Origin: an uncultured Acetatifactor sp.
GTDB lineage: Bacteria > Bacillota > Clostridia > Lachnospirales > Lachnospiraceae
Reading direction: 5' to 3'
Assembly (NCBI GenBank): GCA_910586775.1
Contig: CAJUJN010000009.1
Location: 1 to 64,000 of the forward strand
Length of the DNA stretch: 64,000 nt
Below the pieces are notes generated by a model, which ran no database searches, was not told where the DNA came from, and saw only the letters and a list, made by a program, of their open reading frames with translations. This document shows, in pieces, positions 25,279 to 35,228 of the stretch. Each line of letters starts with the position of its first letter. Positions within the stretch are counted from its first letter, which is position 1. Both the position numbers and the translations under genes were made by a program.

Positions 25279-26448
25279 TCAGTTTCCTGCAGGCGGCTCG
25301 CCCTGGTTCCCGGCGGCTTCCTGTGCCGGGCTGGAATACCAGTGCCACGCCCCAGCCTCCTCATCGTATACAAACTGGTTCTTGATTCCATGGCCATTGG
25401 TCCTGCGGCCATCGTACTCGTTCTCGAACTCCACGGACACCACATCGTCCGCCGCTATCGTGGCCGTCCGATCTCCCGGCACGGTGAGCTGATAGCTGGA
25501 GCCGCTGTACACCTCCCGGACCGTGACCTGGGCCATGGCCGGAATCCTGTCCAACACCACCCTCTCCTGCCCAGCCGCCGTGAAGGTGATGCTCTCCACA
25601 TTGCTGTAGACCACCTGGTCGTCCAGCATGCCCGTGACCTCGAAGACGAAAGTGGCGGATTCCTGGACGCCCCCCATGGTCTCGTACTCGGAAAGGGTCT
25701 TGACAATCTCCAGGGAGCCGTAGCGGTCCAGGCGCTCCGGCTTCAGGTTCACGGATGCTTCAAAAATCCAGTCCCCCGGATTCGCCGTGTTAATGATGCC
25801 GTTCCCGTCCGCCTCCTTGGTAGGCAGGGAAACCAACTGGGGGAGGAACGCGTATGTGTACTGCTGGGAATCGGCTATGGTGGCGATCCGCTTGGTCTCC
25901 TCCTGGGTCAGGGAATCCGTCTGCTCTATCTCTATCTTATAGTCCGCCAACTCCGTCAGGTTCCTGCCCCTGGCCACCAGCAGGTACAGGCCCGGAGCCA
26001 GGTTGCCCACCTTTGTGCCCGCAGACTCTCCGCTGCCGCTCACAGGGGTGCAGGGGGAAGCCGCGTCCAGGGCGATGGCGGCCGCCTGCTGGGCCGTCTC
26101 CTCCCAGCTCGCCGCGGGCTGCGCGCCCTCCTCCGGGCTGTCCGGAAGGTTCAGCGAGGCGTACTCCCCGGTCAGCTCGTAATGATAGGTATCCTGTCCC
26201 GATGTCTTCACGGCCCGGGCCACCTGGTACAGATCCACCACCACGTCCGCCCCTGCAAGATCCTCCCCGAAGCTGTCCGCCCCTTCCTTATGGGGATCCT
26301 CCGGATAGACGGTCAGGGAACAGCTTCCGGCCACGAACCCCTCGTCATCCGCCTCAAGAGGCGCCGCGATGCCCGCCATCGGCTCTGCGATGCACATACC
26401 GACGGCCAGGGTCAGCGCAGTCAGCAGATATATCCATCTTTTTTTCAT
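25279..26448 (-). CDS. Pilin-like surface protein lacking a sorting signal
   Basis: A 389-residue secreted protein with signal peptide (MKKRWIYLLTALTLAVGMCI). It has pilin-like beta domains: DVVVDLYQVARAVKTSG, then LAPGLYLLVARG, and a Cna/DUF5979-type domain GSLEIVKTLSEYETMGG, then SATFVFEVTG and an E-box-like VTVREVYSGSSYQLT. The C-terminus ends GNQGEPPAGN with neither LPXTG nor a hydrophobic anchor, so it is either released, attached in another way, or truncated by the repeats immediately downstream. It lies just after the class C sortase, a place where minor pilins are usual. Confidence 0.75.
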   Translation of the reverse strand: MKKRWIYLLTALTLAVGMCIAEPMAGIAAPLEADDEGFVAGSCSLTVYPEDPHKEGADSFGEDLAGADVVVDLYQVARAVKTSGQDTYHYELTGEYASLNLPDSPEEGAQPAASWEETAQQAAAIALDAASPCTPVSGSGESAGTKVGNLAPGLYLLVARGRNLTELADYKIEIEQTDSLTQEETKRIATIADSQQYTYAFLPQLVSLPTKEADGNGIINTANPGDWIFEASVNLKPERLDRYGSLEIVKTLSEYETMGGVQESATFVFEVTGMLDDQVVYSNVESITFTAAGQERVVLDRIPAMAQVTVREVYSGSSYQLTVPGDRTATIAADDVVSVEFENEYDGRRTNGHGIKNQFVYDEEAGAWHWYSSPAQEAAGNQGEPPAGN

Positions 26449-26534
26449 GAGCAGTCTCCTCCTATTATTCGTTCCGTGACAGCCAGCCCGGCGCCGGATT
26501 CCGGCATGGGGTGGACGGCCACTGTTTTCCGGTT

Positions 26535-27467
26535 CTATTCTTTTTCTTCCAGATCTCCCTCTTCGGAGCCGTTCCTACGGAGTTCCTCCAGAATCTCTTT
26601 CTTGCTCTTCCTGGAGCCCTTGACGCTGCTGACGATCAGGGCAGTGACCAGCGTCACGAACAGAAGGGGAATCCCCACTGCGGGAATCACCACGTAATTC
26701 GGAATCCGCACTGCCTCCGCCACTACCACCACTTCACCGGCGATATTCTCTATGCGCTTGCCCCGCACCAGCATCCGGTGGGTGTTGACGCCATAGGGGG
26801 TACAGGTGACCAATGTACAGTAGTCCCTTCCGGGCTGTATGGCAAGCTCGTCTGTCTCCTCCGGCAGGACGATGCGGATCTGATCCACCATGTATGTGAT
26901 AGTCTGGCCCATGACGTTCAGGGTGAAGATATCGCCCTCCACCATCCGGTCCAGATCCGAGAACAGCTTGGCGCTGGGCAGTCCCCTGTGGCCGGACAGC
27001 ACGGAATGTGTCCGCTCCCCGCCCACAGGAAGGGATGAGCCCGGTATATGCCCCACCGCAATCTGCAGCACGCTCTCGTCCACGCTGTGGTAAACCGGAA
27101 GGTTCACGCCGATGGCCGATATCTGCACATATCCCATGATTCCCGTGCCGCCGATGTCCAGCATCTTCTCATACTCGGCATATTCCTCCTCGGTCAGGTC
27201 GAAATCCACACCGTTCAGAAGCTTGGTGTTGTAGGCCTGAGCCGCCTTGATGGCATCCTCCCTCTCCTGCGCGGACAGGTCTTCCACTGCCGTCACATAT
27301 CCCGCAATCGCCTTTGTGGCGTGCATGGAATTCCACCAGTCGCTGATGGACGGATACAACAGAATCCCTACGCCTGCCAGCAGTATAATGAATAATATGA
27401 TTGTCGAAATCGAAGGGCCTTTTCTTTTCTTCTTCCCCTTCTTTTTCTCGGCCTCTTTTTTCTTCAT
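26535..27467 (-). CDS. Class C (pilus) sortase
   Basis: A 310-residue pilus-polymerising transpeptidase. It has an N-terminal helix (STIILFIILLAGVGILLYP), catalytic His160 in LSGHRGLPSAKLF, Cys222 in TLVTCTPYGVNTHR and Arg235, and a C-terminal helix typical of class C enzymes. It should join LPXTG pilins through isopeptide bonds, using the upstream LPSTG protein as the main substrate. I use ATG 27467 (GGGGA upstream). A frame extension up to 27566 has no ribosome site. A GC-rich hairpin lies between it and the pilin gene. Confidence 0.92.
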   Translation of the reverse strand: MKKKEAEKKKGKKKRKGPSISTIILFIILLAGVGILLYPSISDWWNSMHATKAIAGYVTAVEDLSAQEREDAIKAAQAYNTKLLNGVDFDLTEEEYAEYEKMLDIGGTGIMGYVQISAIGVNLPVYHSVDESVLQIAVGHIPGSSLPVGGERTHSVLSGHRGLPSAKLFSDLDRMVEGDIFTLNVMGQTITYMVDQIRIVLPEETDELAIQPGRDYCTLVTCTPYGVNTHRMLVRGKRIENIAGEVVVVAEAVRIPNYVVIPAVGIPLLFVTLVTALIVSSVKGSRKSKKEILEELRRNGSEEGDLEEKE

Positions 27468-27595
27468 AGGTTTCCCCACTCTGAGTTGATACGGCAGCTC
27501 CTGGCTGCTTACTGACGTCGGCCGGATTGGCATGTGGCCATGTCGAATCCGTTGCTCGCCGCACACCGCGTGAAGGTGTCAGTTAAGTGCGGCAT

Positions 27596-27624
27596 CCCCG
27601 GGGGCGGGGTTTCCGTCCCCGGGG
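27596..27624. repeat. GC-rich hairpin between pilin and sortase genes
   Basis: CCCCGGGG / CCCCGGGG inverted repeat with a 13-base spacer, 43 bases past the pilin stop, no U-run. It is likely an mRNA-stabilising or partial-termination element that lets pilin exceed sortase. Confidence 0.55.
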
Positions 27625-27667
27625 TTTGTTGCTGTTCAAATGTGCTTAAGTACCGCAGCAATCCGGA

Positions 27668-29392
27668 TTAGCGATTGCTCATGCGTTTCTTGGCAACCAA
27701 CAGGATGCCTGCTCCGATTACCAGGATACCGCCTACTACGTAGAAGATGGTAGTACCGATGCCACCGGTGGAAGGAAGGAGGGAACCCTTCTGGTTGACG
27801 ATGCTTGTATCAAGCATATTATCTGTTCCCACTGTTACCTTATCATTATTTGATGCAAAAGTTTTGGTCTCTGCATTAAATGTCAGGGTGAATGTAATCG
27901 GATCAATGGTATTGTATCCCGGCAGTGTCTTTATCTCAGTGATGGTATATTCTCCGGCTCCAAGACCCTTGAAAGTTACAGTACCATCTGCCTTAACTGT
28001 GCCCACAACATCTGTCTTTGTCTCAGTGTTCCCCTTTGCAACAACACTTGTCGTTTTTTTGTATTTGGTAGTTGTGCTCTCATAATCAGCCGTATTGTCA
28101 GTCTCATCGTCTGCCACGATAGGTGCTGTGGTGGTGTAAGTGCCATCCTTCAGCTTCCAGTACTCGCCATCGGCTGCCTCTGTGAAAGTCTCTTCTGTAA
28201 CCAGAACAATGTTTACGCCGTTGCCAGTTAAAGTGAACTCAACGCCAGGAAGGAACTTATTGTCCTCATCTGTCTTTAAGATGGTCAGCTCGGTTGTATA
28301 AGTAACAACCTCAATCTTGGGAGTCTCACCTGTCGGGTGGGTAGGCGTGGGCTTATTCGGGTTCTCAGGAGGGGTAGTGGAGCCGTTACCGCTGTTGTTC
28401 GGGTCATTTGAATAGGACAGCTTGACATCATTGGGGTTTCCGTCTCCTGCTATTACAGCATTCTCATTCAGGGTAGCCTTATAGGTCAAAACAACCTCTG
28501 TGTCCTCTATAATCTCTCCAACTGACGGATCTGTTAAAAGAGACAATGCCTTTAAGTCCAGAATCCCTACTTCAATGGTGGTGCCTGTTGTCTCATTATA
28601 TGTTCCGACACCCTTATAGAAATATTTTGTAACATCTACGCCATTAACAGTCACTTTGATGCTATTTTCCTTATAGGTAAGACCTTTGCTCAAAGTATCT
28701 GTGAACATGTAGTAATAGGTCTTGTAGTCAGCGATGTTGCTGGGCATAGTACCGGTAATTTCATAATTTACTTCATCGCCGATAGATGCCTCGTTGGTAT
28801 CAACCTTGTCCGCACCTTCTACAATTTTCTTATCAGTTGTAGGGACATCTGCTTTAGGAGTAAACGTTAAAGTACCATTTACTACTTGAGTTACGTATAA
28901 AGTATATCCTACGTTCGTTCCTGTCAGTGAACCATCTTTATCTTTCACCAAGTAGTAACCTACGGGCAACTCTGTATATGTCGTTTCACTTCCAGTTCTG
29001 ATAGGGTTACTGTTAAGATTCGTATATTTCTGAATAACCGCAAGCTTTGTTGTATCAGAAGTTGCGTCTTTAACCGCTTCCAGTTCATCCAAAACCGATG
29101 TCTCAACCTTCTCTCCCTCTGTTCCAGTACCATTTTGGCCCCACTTAATATTGGACAAAACGCCATCCGCATAATCACCAGTGAAAATCTGGTAAATTTC
29201 ATAGGTGTGGGGTACTGATCCAGGAGTCTCTGTATTGTCTCCCGCTCTACTACCGCTTCCCTCATCCGGTGTGTTGGATGTACCAGGACTTGTTACATCC
29301 CCACCACCTTCTGTTGCGAATACAGTCAGGCTCATTCCCAGAACCATGACCATCGCCAGCAATATGCTGACTATCTTTTTCATACGCTTCAT
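27668..29392 (-). CDS. LPXTG major pilin with isopeptide D2 domain and SpaA-like domain
   Basis: A 574-residue pilus shaft protein. The ATG at 29392 (AAGGAG, 9 bases) starts a signal peptide (MKRMKKIVSILLAMVMVLGM, cleavage after VFA). An N-terminal domain (TYEIYQIFTGDYADGVLSNI) is followed by a fimbrial isopeptide-formation D2 domain (DEVNYEITGTMPSNIADYKT, LSKGLTYKENSI), a Pro/Asn/Thr linker, and a SpaA/prealbumin-like domain (ELTILKTDEDNKFLPGVEFT) with E-box GAGEYTITEIKTLPGY. The sorting signal is LPSTGG, helix, then KKRMSNR. It is probably the polymer made by the adjacent class C sortase. Confidence 0.92.
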   Translation of the reverse strand: MKRMKKIVSILLAMVMVLGMSLTVFATEGGGDVTSPGTSNTPDEGSGSRAGDNTETPGSVPHTYEIYQIFTGDYADGVLSNIKWGQNGTGTEGEKVETSVLDELEAVKDATSDTTKLAVIQKYTNLNSNPIRTGSETTYTELPVGYYLVKDKDGSLTGTNVGYTLYVTQVVNGTLTFTPKADVPTTDKKIVEGADKVDTNEASIGDEVNYEITGTMPSNIADYKTYYYMFTDTLSKGLTYKENSIKVTVNGVDVTKYFYKGVGTYNETTGTTIEVGILDLKALSLLTDPSVGEIIEDTEVVLTYKATLNENAVIAGDGNPNDVKLSYSNDPNNSGNGSTTPPENPNKPTPTHPTGETPKIEVVTYTTELTILKTDEDNKFLPGVEFTLTGNGVNIVLVTEETFTEAADGEYWKLKDGTYTTTAPIVADDETDNTADYESTTTKYKKTTSVVAKGNTETKTDVVGTVKADGTVTFKGLGAGEYTITEIKTLPGYNTIDPITFTLTFNAETKTFASNNDKVTVGTDNMLDTSIVNQKGSLLPSTGGIGTTIFYVVGGILVIGAGILLVAKKRMSNR

Positions 29393-29494
29393 AACTTTCT
29401 CTCCTTCCATGATTTTGTACTTGTCTGAAGCTATGTGGGTAAATTCCCACAAATTTACTGTTCCTTTTTTCAGATTCCAGAGGATACCTCCCCC

Positions 29495-32400
29495 TCATCC
29501 CCTCCTTTCTCTGAATTTCTTTTTATACAGAAAGCCTGCGCCAAACAGAAGGGCTATGCCGCCTGCCATTGTATATAGGATTGTGCCGGAGCCGCCGGTC
29601 TCGGGAAGTGCGAATTTAAGGACATTGTTGTACTCAATTTCTACCTGGCTGTTCTTGGATATGGTGCCTGTAACAACGCCTGAGCCATTGCCATTTCCGC
29701 CTGAAGTCTCCGGCAGATAAGGATTGCTGCTACTTTCTTCCCATTGAAGCCCTTCTCCCTGTTCACCGGAGATATTTGTCACAGGACCTACCTCCTTGAT
29801 GGTGTAGTGCGAACCATGGGGAAGATATTTTATAACGATATATTCCCCCTTCTTTAATGTGAACTTGGCGTTATTCCATATCAGGATATCATTGCCAACC
29901 ACATTATTATTAGCGTCAAACTTGGTATAGGAATAATCATCCTTCAAACTATTTCCTGAAGCATCGCTGAACTGAATCTCAAAACCAAACACTTCGTTAG
30001 TCTCTTCGCCAGTTCCAGCATCCGTTGACCCATTTACCTTCTTTTGAATTCTCAGCTCCCCTGTATCCTGTTCCGTTGTGGCGAAGGATACGGACGGAAG
30101 CGTAAACTGCATCCAGCAGGTGGAACCGGAAGCGCCTCGCTCTGTGTAAAAGAATGTGAGTTTGTAATGTCCTTCGGTTTCTTTCTCGATATAATCCCAC
30201 AGGTTCACATATTCGCCCACAGAGCTGTGCACACCGCCGATATCGCAAATCAGTTTTCCTGTATATCCAGGGCCGTCAAGAAACACCCACATGTCATCGT
30301 CGCCATAAAAGAGGTATTCCAAGGGTCCTACGTAATCCTCCACCAGGTCAAATTCAACTGTATAATGCATTCCGAAGTAATGGTTATGGTTTTTGCCGTC
30401 ATCGGATACCGGCGCTCCCAAAGTATCCGAAGCACTGCTAAAACTACTTAAAGTAGTTATTATATCGCCTCCACTAGCATTCTTTCCATTCGGCTTACCA
30501 AACATTAAATCATGTCCTGCAGTGCCCGCAGAGCTGACACCATCCAACGGGTAAAAGTCATTACCGGCAAAATAATAGGTGTTATTCCAATTGGGTCTCT
30601 GCCTTTTAAATTTATCTACGCCATATTGGCTGCTTACAATATTGCCTTTTTCCTTCACCTCTACCCCAGTCAGCGTATACGTATCACCGCTCTGACTGAA
30701 AATAAGGTCGCCGACATATTCAGACTTTCCCTTTGCACTCCCATCATTGAAAAGATTAGGAGCTTTCACGTTGCCAGCATACTGAATCTTTCCATCCTTC
30801 AAACCTGTAACCAATCCGAAAGTAGGGCTGCCATAGGCAGCATTCAGGCTATTTGCCATGTTTCCCACGATATCGCCCATGGTAGTCTTCATTAATCCTT
30901 CCGAATTACCGAATCCGAATGTCTGATCTGGCGAATTGCTGTTAATTCCCTGTCGGTTCGTATACATATACCACAGAGCGCCGCTGTCATGCGTCTTTGC
31001 ATTCCCTCGATTCACCAGGTTCGCCTCGATGGCATTGGCAGCTTTATACAGATTACCATTTGAAACATCATAGTCATAGAAATTCGCCCCGTTCTTCACA
31101 GTATCTGTTTTCACCGTATGCACTAGCCGAATCGTTGCATCTGATGTAATCAATATAAATTCATTTGGATACTCATCTTTTGTCTGCTGCTTATTGGTAA
31201 AATGCCACTCCTTTCCATTTTCGCAGCTGTACGTTTCCCATACACCACTACCTTTCCTCTGCACCGTGATTTCTTTCAGGACATAATTATCGTTTTTCGC
31301 AATTTTATTAAAATACACAAGACCCGGCGCTGAAATATAATCATATGAACCTGACGAGTAAACCTCTGTCAGTTTTTTTTCCATTTCGACTGTTCCGTCA
31401 GATGCCACTTTAATATTCAGTTTTTTATTCGGAGTTTTATTCTGCTCAGTGCCGTTTATCGGCAGATTTCCACCCTTACCGGCGCTTGTCAGATTTCCAT
31501 CGGCATCTCTTTTCGCTGTATCAATAACTGTAATAGTATTGTTCTCTTTTGCATCAGCAAGCACATCGATTTCCGCATAAAACTCCACAGTAAACTTAGG
31601 ATTCGCCTGGCTGGTTCCCACAATTGCTACAGTTCCGTCTTCGTTTCTCAGAGTCAAGAGCATCGGTGCCGCCATTGCTTCATAATCCACTACCATAGCA
31701 TCAGCGATTTCACCTTCCGCTGCATCCTCTCCCAACTCTACAGCAGTAATCACCACCTCCGGCTTAACTTCCACGCCATCCGCTATCTGCTCCTCACCAT
31801 CCAAATCCAGCGTCATAGGATCGACAGCCGTTTCCGCATATTCCACCAGCGCCTCGCTGGGCTTCACTTCTGCCGTCACTGTACAGTCCGACAAATCCAG
31901 CTTCTTGCCGTCATATAGCATTTTATAAGACAGCACCTGCAGGAACAGTTGGTCATCCAGCTCATCCGCTCCCTCTGTCCCGTCTGCGTACACAGCGGCT
32001 GCAGCCTTGGCATACTCTTCCGCATTCTCGTCCAAAGGATCGACACGGAACTCCAGTTCCTTTTCCAAATCACTGTTTTCAATAATGACAGAGACGCCGT
32101 TCTCTGAAGTCATAACATCTGCTTCCACATCGCCGCTGTCTTCCGCTTCGCCGCTTTCGCTCCCCTCAGGAAGCTCGGCGCTCTCAGCGTCATCTGTTCC
32201 CGCTTCAGCTTCTTCGTCCACAGCATCGTCTCCGGTACCGCTCTCTTCCGCCTCACTTTCCGCAGGGCTGTCAGGCACGGCGGTTTCTCCCTCCGCGCCT
32301 GGCTCTTCCTCCGGTTCCATATCCCCAACGGGAACATTGACTTCGCCCTCTATCCGAAATGTGACCTCGAATTCATCGGTCTCATACTTCAGTTCCGCAT

Positions 32401-35197
32401 CCACCGGAACCCTCACGTTCTCCACGCCGTACCCGACAGCGATTTCCGAGAAGCTCTCCATCTCAAAGGTGGTGCTGCCGCTCTCCACCTTGCTGCCCTC
32501 CAGCAGCTCCGTGCCGTCCTCCGCAAAGTGGATGACCGTGATGGGCTTGCCCTCTGCCAGGCCGTCCTCGTTGAGGAACTGAATGGTGATGGTGACCGGG
32601 CTCTCAGGCTCCACTTCCTGGCCATTTACATAGAAGCCGATCTTCAGCAAAGCCCGCATGGTGGCCATGTCGTCTCCCAGGGCTTCCTGGTACTCCGCCT
32701 GGCGCTTCGCGTAGTGCTCGCCGTTGCTCTCCTCTGTAATCTGCTCCGCAAGCAGCTCGGCCTCCTCCGGGATATTGGCATCCCGGTTATAGACAGCCGT
32801 GATGATGAAGCTTTCGTTTTCGAAGGTCTTGGTGACGGACTGGCCGGATACCTTGCAGTCCTCGCTGTGGACATGCTCCAGGACTTCCGTCACTCCGCAG
32901 GTCGGCACGCCATCCGCGTCATAGCATTCCTCGGTATGGGTATGGAGCTCAATCTCCTCCTTGCCGCAGGAAGGCTCTTCTCCCTCTGCCGCCCCTTCCG
33001 GGTAGCACTCTTCGCTATGGACATGGGCCTCTCTCTCCGGCAGCGGGCATATCTTCTTTCCTTCTACATTGTAGCATTCGTCTGTATGGGTATGGACTGC
33101 AAAGTCGGCTTTCCCACAGGTCAGGTTCCCGGCTTCGTCATAGCAGTCCTCGTCATGCTGGTGAATCAGCTCATTGCAGTAAAGCGCATCCAGGGCGGAA
33201 CCATTCTTGTTATAGCCGCAGATCAGATTCCCCTCCGCATCGTAGCAGTCCTCGTCATGCTCATGTATCTCTGCCGCATAGCCGCAGATTACATTGCCCT
33301 CTTCATCATAGCAACTCTCATTATGCACATGGGTGGCCGTCTCATAACCGCAAATCAGGTTCCCCTCTTCGTCATAGCAGTCCTCGGTATGGGGATGGGC
33401 CGCTGCCTCATAGCCGCAGACCAGGTTCCCCTCTGCATCGTAGCAGTTCTCCTCGTGCACATGGCTCGCCGTCTCATATCCACAGATCAGATTCCCCTCT
33501 GCATCGTAGCAGCTATCTTCGTGCACATGCTTCGCTGTCTCATAGCCGCAGATTAGATTCCCCTCTTCATCATAGCAGCTGTCCTCATGCACATGAACCT
33601 CTGTCTCATAACCGCAGATCAGGTTCCCCTCCGCGTCATAGCAGCTATCCTCATGCACATGGCTCGCCGCCTCATACCCGCAGATTACATTCCCCTCTGC
33701 ATCGTAGCAGCTGTCCTCATGCACATGGGTGGCCGTCTCATAGCCGCACTGCAGGTTCCCCTCGGCATCATAGCAACTCTCGTCATGAGGGTGCTCCGCC
33801 GTCTCATAGCCGCAGATCAGCTTCTTTTCTTCATCATAGCACTTATCTTCATGTACATGCACCGCCGTCCCATAGCCACAGATCAGCTTCCCGGTGTCGT
33901 CATAGCACTGGGGCATATGGACGTGGGTGGCATCATGGCCGCAGATCAGGTTGCCCTCTTCATCGTAGCAGCCATCCTCGTGGATATGGAGCGTCGCTCC
34001 GTTCTCCAGCGCCGCCACTTCTTCCGGAGTCAGCTCTACCGTCTTGAAGCAGCTGTCTTCGCCCTCTGTATGCACATGGATGTGTTCTTCCAGCTGGAGC
34101 AGCCCGCAGGATACCCTGCTGCCCTCTATCAGCTTGCCCTCTTCGTCAAAGCATTCCTCGCTGTAGCAGCTGTCGTCATGTGTGTGGAGCTCCAGCTCCC
34201 CGCAGACCAGCGTGGTGACTTCCTCGTAGCACTCCTCGGTATGGATATGGCCTTCGCCGGTCTCGTCGCATTCCTCCAGAGACTCGCTGCCCTCCGCCGC
34301 AGGCGCTTCCCCGCTCCCCTGGGGCTGAGCCGGTGCGGCAGGAACCTGGGCGTAACAGGATTCTATATGTTCATGCTCCTCCAGAGCACATACCAGATTC
34401 TGGGCATGGCAGCCCTCCGCGTGGGTGTGCTCCTCTTTTCCGCAGGTCATTTCCTGTGTATAGCAGCCATCCTGGTGTGCATGCTCCTCCAGAGTACACG
34501 TCATGTTCCCTTCTTCGTCTGTGCAGCCCTCTCCATGAACATGCTCTGCCACGGTGCAGGCAAGGGTCTGGGTGGCGCAGCCTTCCCCATGGGTATGCTC
34601 TTCCGCGAATTCGCAGACGATTGCGTCTTCATAGCAACCATCTCCGTGGGTATGTGGCTCCTTGCCGCAGACCGGGCCTTCCGGCACTGTAGGCGTCACA
34701 GGGGCTTCGTCTCCGGCAGGCGCTTCCGGAGTCCCCTCGGCAGGATTCTCTCCCTCCGCAGGGGTCTCCTCCCCGGCGGAGTCCTCTGTCTCTTCCGGTG
34801 TCTCCTCCAGCTCGCAGACCAGGACCTTCTCCGTGAGGTAGCACTCTTCCGTGTGCTCATGCTTTTCATGCTCTTCCAGAGCGCAGACCAGATTGCCCTT
34901 CGCGTCATAGCAGGCATCGTTGTGCGTATGGATGGCATAAAGCGCATAGCCGCAGACAGGCTCTGTCCCCAGGTTCCCGTTCTCGTCCCTGTCGTAGCAT
35001 TCTTCTGTATGCTCGTGCACTTTGTATTGGCAGTCCAGCACTTCCACCTGGTGGGTCATGGCCTGGCCATACAGCTTCAGAGCCGTGACCGTACCGAAAG
35101 TCACTACCACAGCCAGGCACAGGAAAACAACCATCTGGCGTCTATACTGTTTGTTTTTCTCCAAAAGCTTCGCCGCCTGTGCTAAAAAATCTTTCAT
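29495..35197 (-). CDS. Giant LPXTG pilus adhesin with ~29 His/Cys modules and fibro-slime domain
   Basis: A 1900-residue surface protein. ATG 35197 follows AAGGAG by 9 bases. There is an N-terminal signal-anchor helix at ~22-44 (MVVFLCLAVVVTFGTVTALK). Residues ~60-776 hold about 29 modules of the form HxHxxxC...C(G), the central ones in register every 22 residues. A beta region follows (SVTKTFENESFIITAVYN, then VTITIQFLNEDG), an acidic linker (~940-1040), further unknown domains, and a fibro-slime/PA14-like domain at ~1600-1700 (YTVEFDLVEDYVGPLEYLFY, GDDDMWVFLDG). A SpaA-like domain, LPETGG at ~1863, a helix and a basic tail end the protein. It is probably the pilus tip or a stalked adhesin, and the His/Cys modules suggest metal binding. 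Confidence 0.9.
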   Translation of the reverse strand: MKDFLAQAAKLLEKNKQYRRQMVVFLCLAVVVTFGTVTALKLYGQAMTHQVEVLDCQYKVHEHTEECYDRDENGNLGTEPVCGYALYAIHTHNDACYDAKGNLVCALEEHEKHEHTEECYLTEKVLVCELEETPEETEDSAGEETPAEGENPAEGTPEAPAGDEAPVTPTVPEGPVCGKEPHTHGDGCYEDAIVCEFAEEHTHGEGCATQTLACTVAEHVHGEGCTDEEGNMTCTLEEHAHQDGCYTQEMTCGKEEHTHAEGCHAQNLVCALEEHEHIESCYAQVPAAPAQPQGSGEAPAAEGSESLEECDETGEGHIHTEECYEEVTTLVCGELELHTHDDSCYSEECFDEEGKLIEGSRVSCGLLQLEEHIHVHTEGEDSCFKTVELTPEEVAALENGATLHIHEDGCYDEEGNLICGHDATHVHMPQCYDDTGKLICGYGTAVHVHEDKCYDEEKKLICGYETAEHPHDESCYDAEGNLQCGYETATHVHEDSCYDAEGNVICGYEAASHVHEDSCYDAEGNLICGYETEVHVHEDSCYDEEGNLICGYETAKHVHEDSCYDAEGNLICGYETASHVHEENCYDAEGNLVCGYEAAAHPHTEDCYDEEGNLICGYETATHVHNESCYDEEGNVICGYAAEIHEHDEDCYDAEGNLICGYNKNGSALDALYCNELIHQHDEDCYDEAGNLTCGKADFAVHTHTDECYNVEGKKICPLPEREAHVHSEECYPEGAAEGEEPSCGKEEIELHTHTEECYDADGVPTCGVTEVLEHVHSEDCKVSGQSVTKTFENESFIITAVYNRDANIPEEAELLAEQITEESNGEHYAKRQAEYQEALGDDMATMRALLKIGFYVNGQEVEPESPVTITIQFLNEDGLAEGKPITVIHFAEDGTELLEGSKVESGSTTFEMESFSEIAVGYGVENVRVPVDAELKYETDEFEVTFRIEGEVNVPVGDMEPEEEPGAEGETAVPDSPAESEAEESGTGDDAVDEEAEAGTDDAESAELPEGSESGEAEDSGDVEADVMTSENGVSVIIENSDLEKELEFRVDPLDENAEEYAKAAAAVYADGTEGADELDDQLFLQVLSYKMLYDGKKLDLSDCTVTAEVKPSEALVEYAETAVDPMTLDLDGEEQIADGVEVKPEVVITAVELGEDAAEGEIADAMVVDYEAMAAPMLLTLRNEDGTVAIVGTSQANPKFTVEFYAEIDVLADAKENNTITVIDTAKRDADGNLTSAGKGGNLPINGTEQNKTPNKKLNIKVASDGTVEMEKKLTEVYSSGSYDYISAPGLVYFNKIAKNDNYVLKEITVQRKGSGVWETYSCENGKEWHFTNKQQTKDEYPNEFILITSDATIRLVHTVKTDTVKNGANFYDYDVSNGNLYKAANAIEANLVNRGNAKTHDSGALWYMYTNRQGINSNSPDQTFGFGNSEGLMKTTMGDIVGNMANSLNAAYGSPTFGLVTGLKDGKIQYAGNVKAPNLFNDGSAKGKSEYVGDLIFSQSGDTYTLTGVEVKEKGNIVSSQYGVDKFKRQRPNWNNTYYFAGNDFYPLDGVSSAGTAGHDLMFGKPNGKNASGGDIITTLSSFSSASDTLGAPVSDDGKNHNHYFGMHYTVEFDLVEDYVGPLEYLFYGDDDMWVFLDGPGYTGKLICDIGGVHSSVGEYVNLWDYIEKETEGHYKLTFFYTERGASGSTCWMQFTLPSVSFATTEQDTGELRIQKKVNGSTDAGTGEETNEVFGFEIQFSDASGNSLKDDYSYTKFDANNNVVGNDILIWNNAKFTLKKGEYIVIKYLPHGSHYTIKEVGPVTNISGEQGEGLQWEESSSNPYLPETSGGNGNGSGVVTGTISKNSQVEIEYNNVLKFALPETGGSGTILYTMAGGIALLFGAGFLYKKKFRERRG
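32868..35020 (-). repeat. Coding array of His/Cys modules; central 66-bp tandem repeats
   Basis: In about 33260-33995 the unit is 66 bp (22 residues, HVHEDSCYDAEGNLICGYET as consensus), with CATGCACATG-like sequence recurring every 66 bases. Flanking modules are diverged and of variable length. The array may expand or contract by slippage or recombination. Confidence 0.9.
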
Positions 35198-35228
35198 AAT
35201 GCCGTCTCCTTCCTTCAACCGGTATTTA

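Noticed and set aside
33260..33995. 66-bp repeats considered as a CRISPR array
   Set aside because: Units are contiguous, without unique spacers, and translate in register to the adhesin modules. No cas genes are present.
32528..35185. Long plus-strand ORFs (342 and 532 residues) opposite the adhesin
   Set aside because: They are antisense shadows of the repeated His/Cys coding array. Their periodic hydrophobic sequence only mirrors the repeat, and the minus-strand frame has signal, domains and sorting motif.
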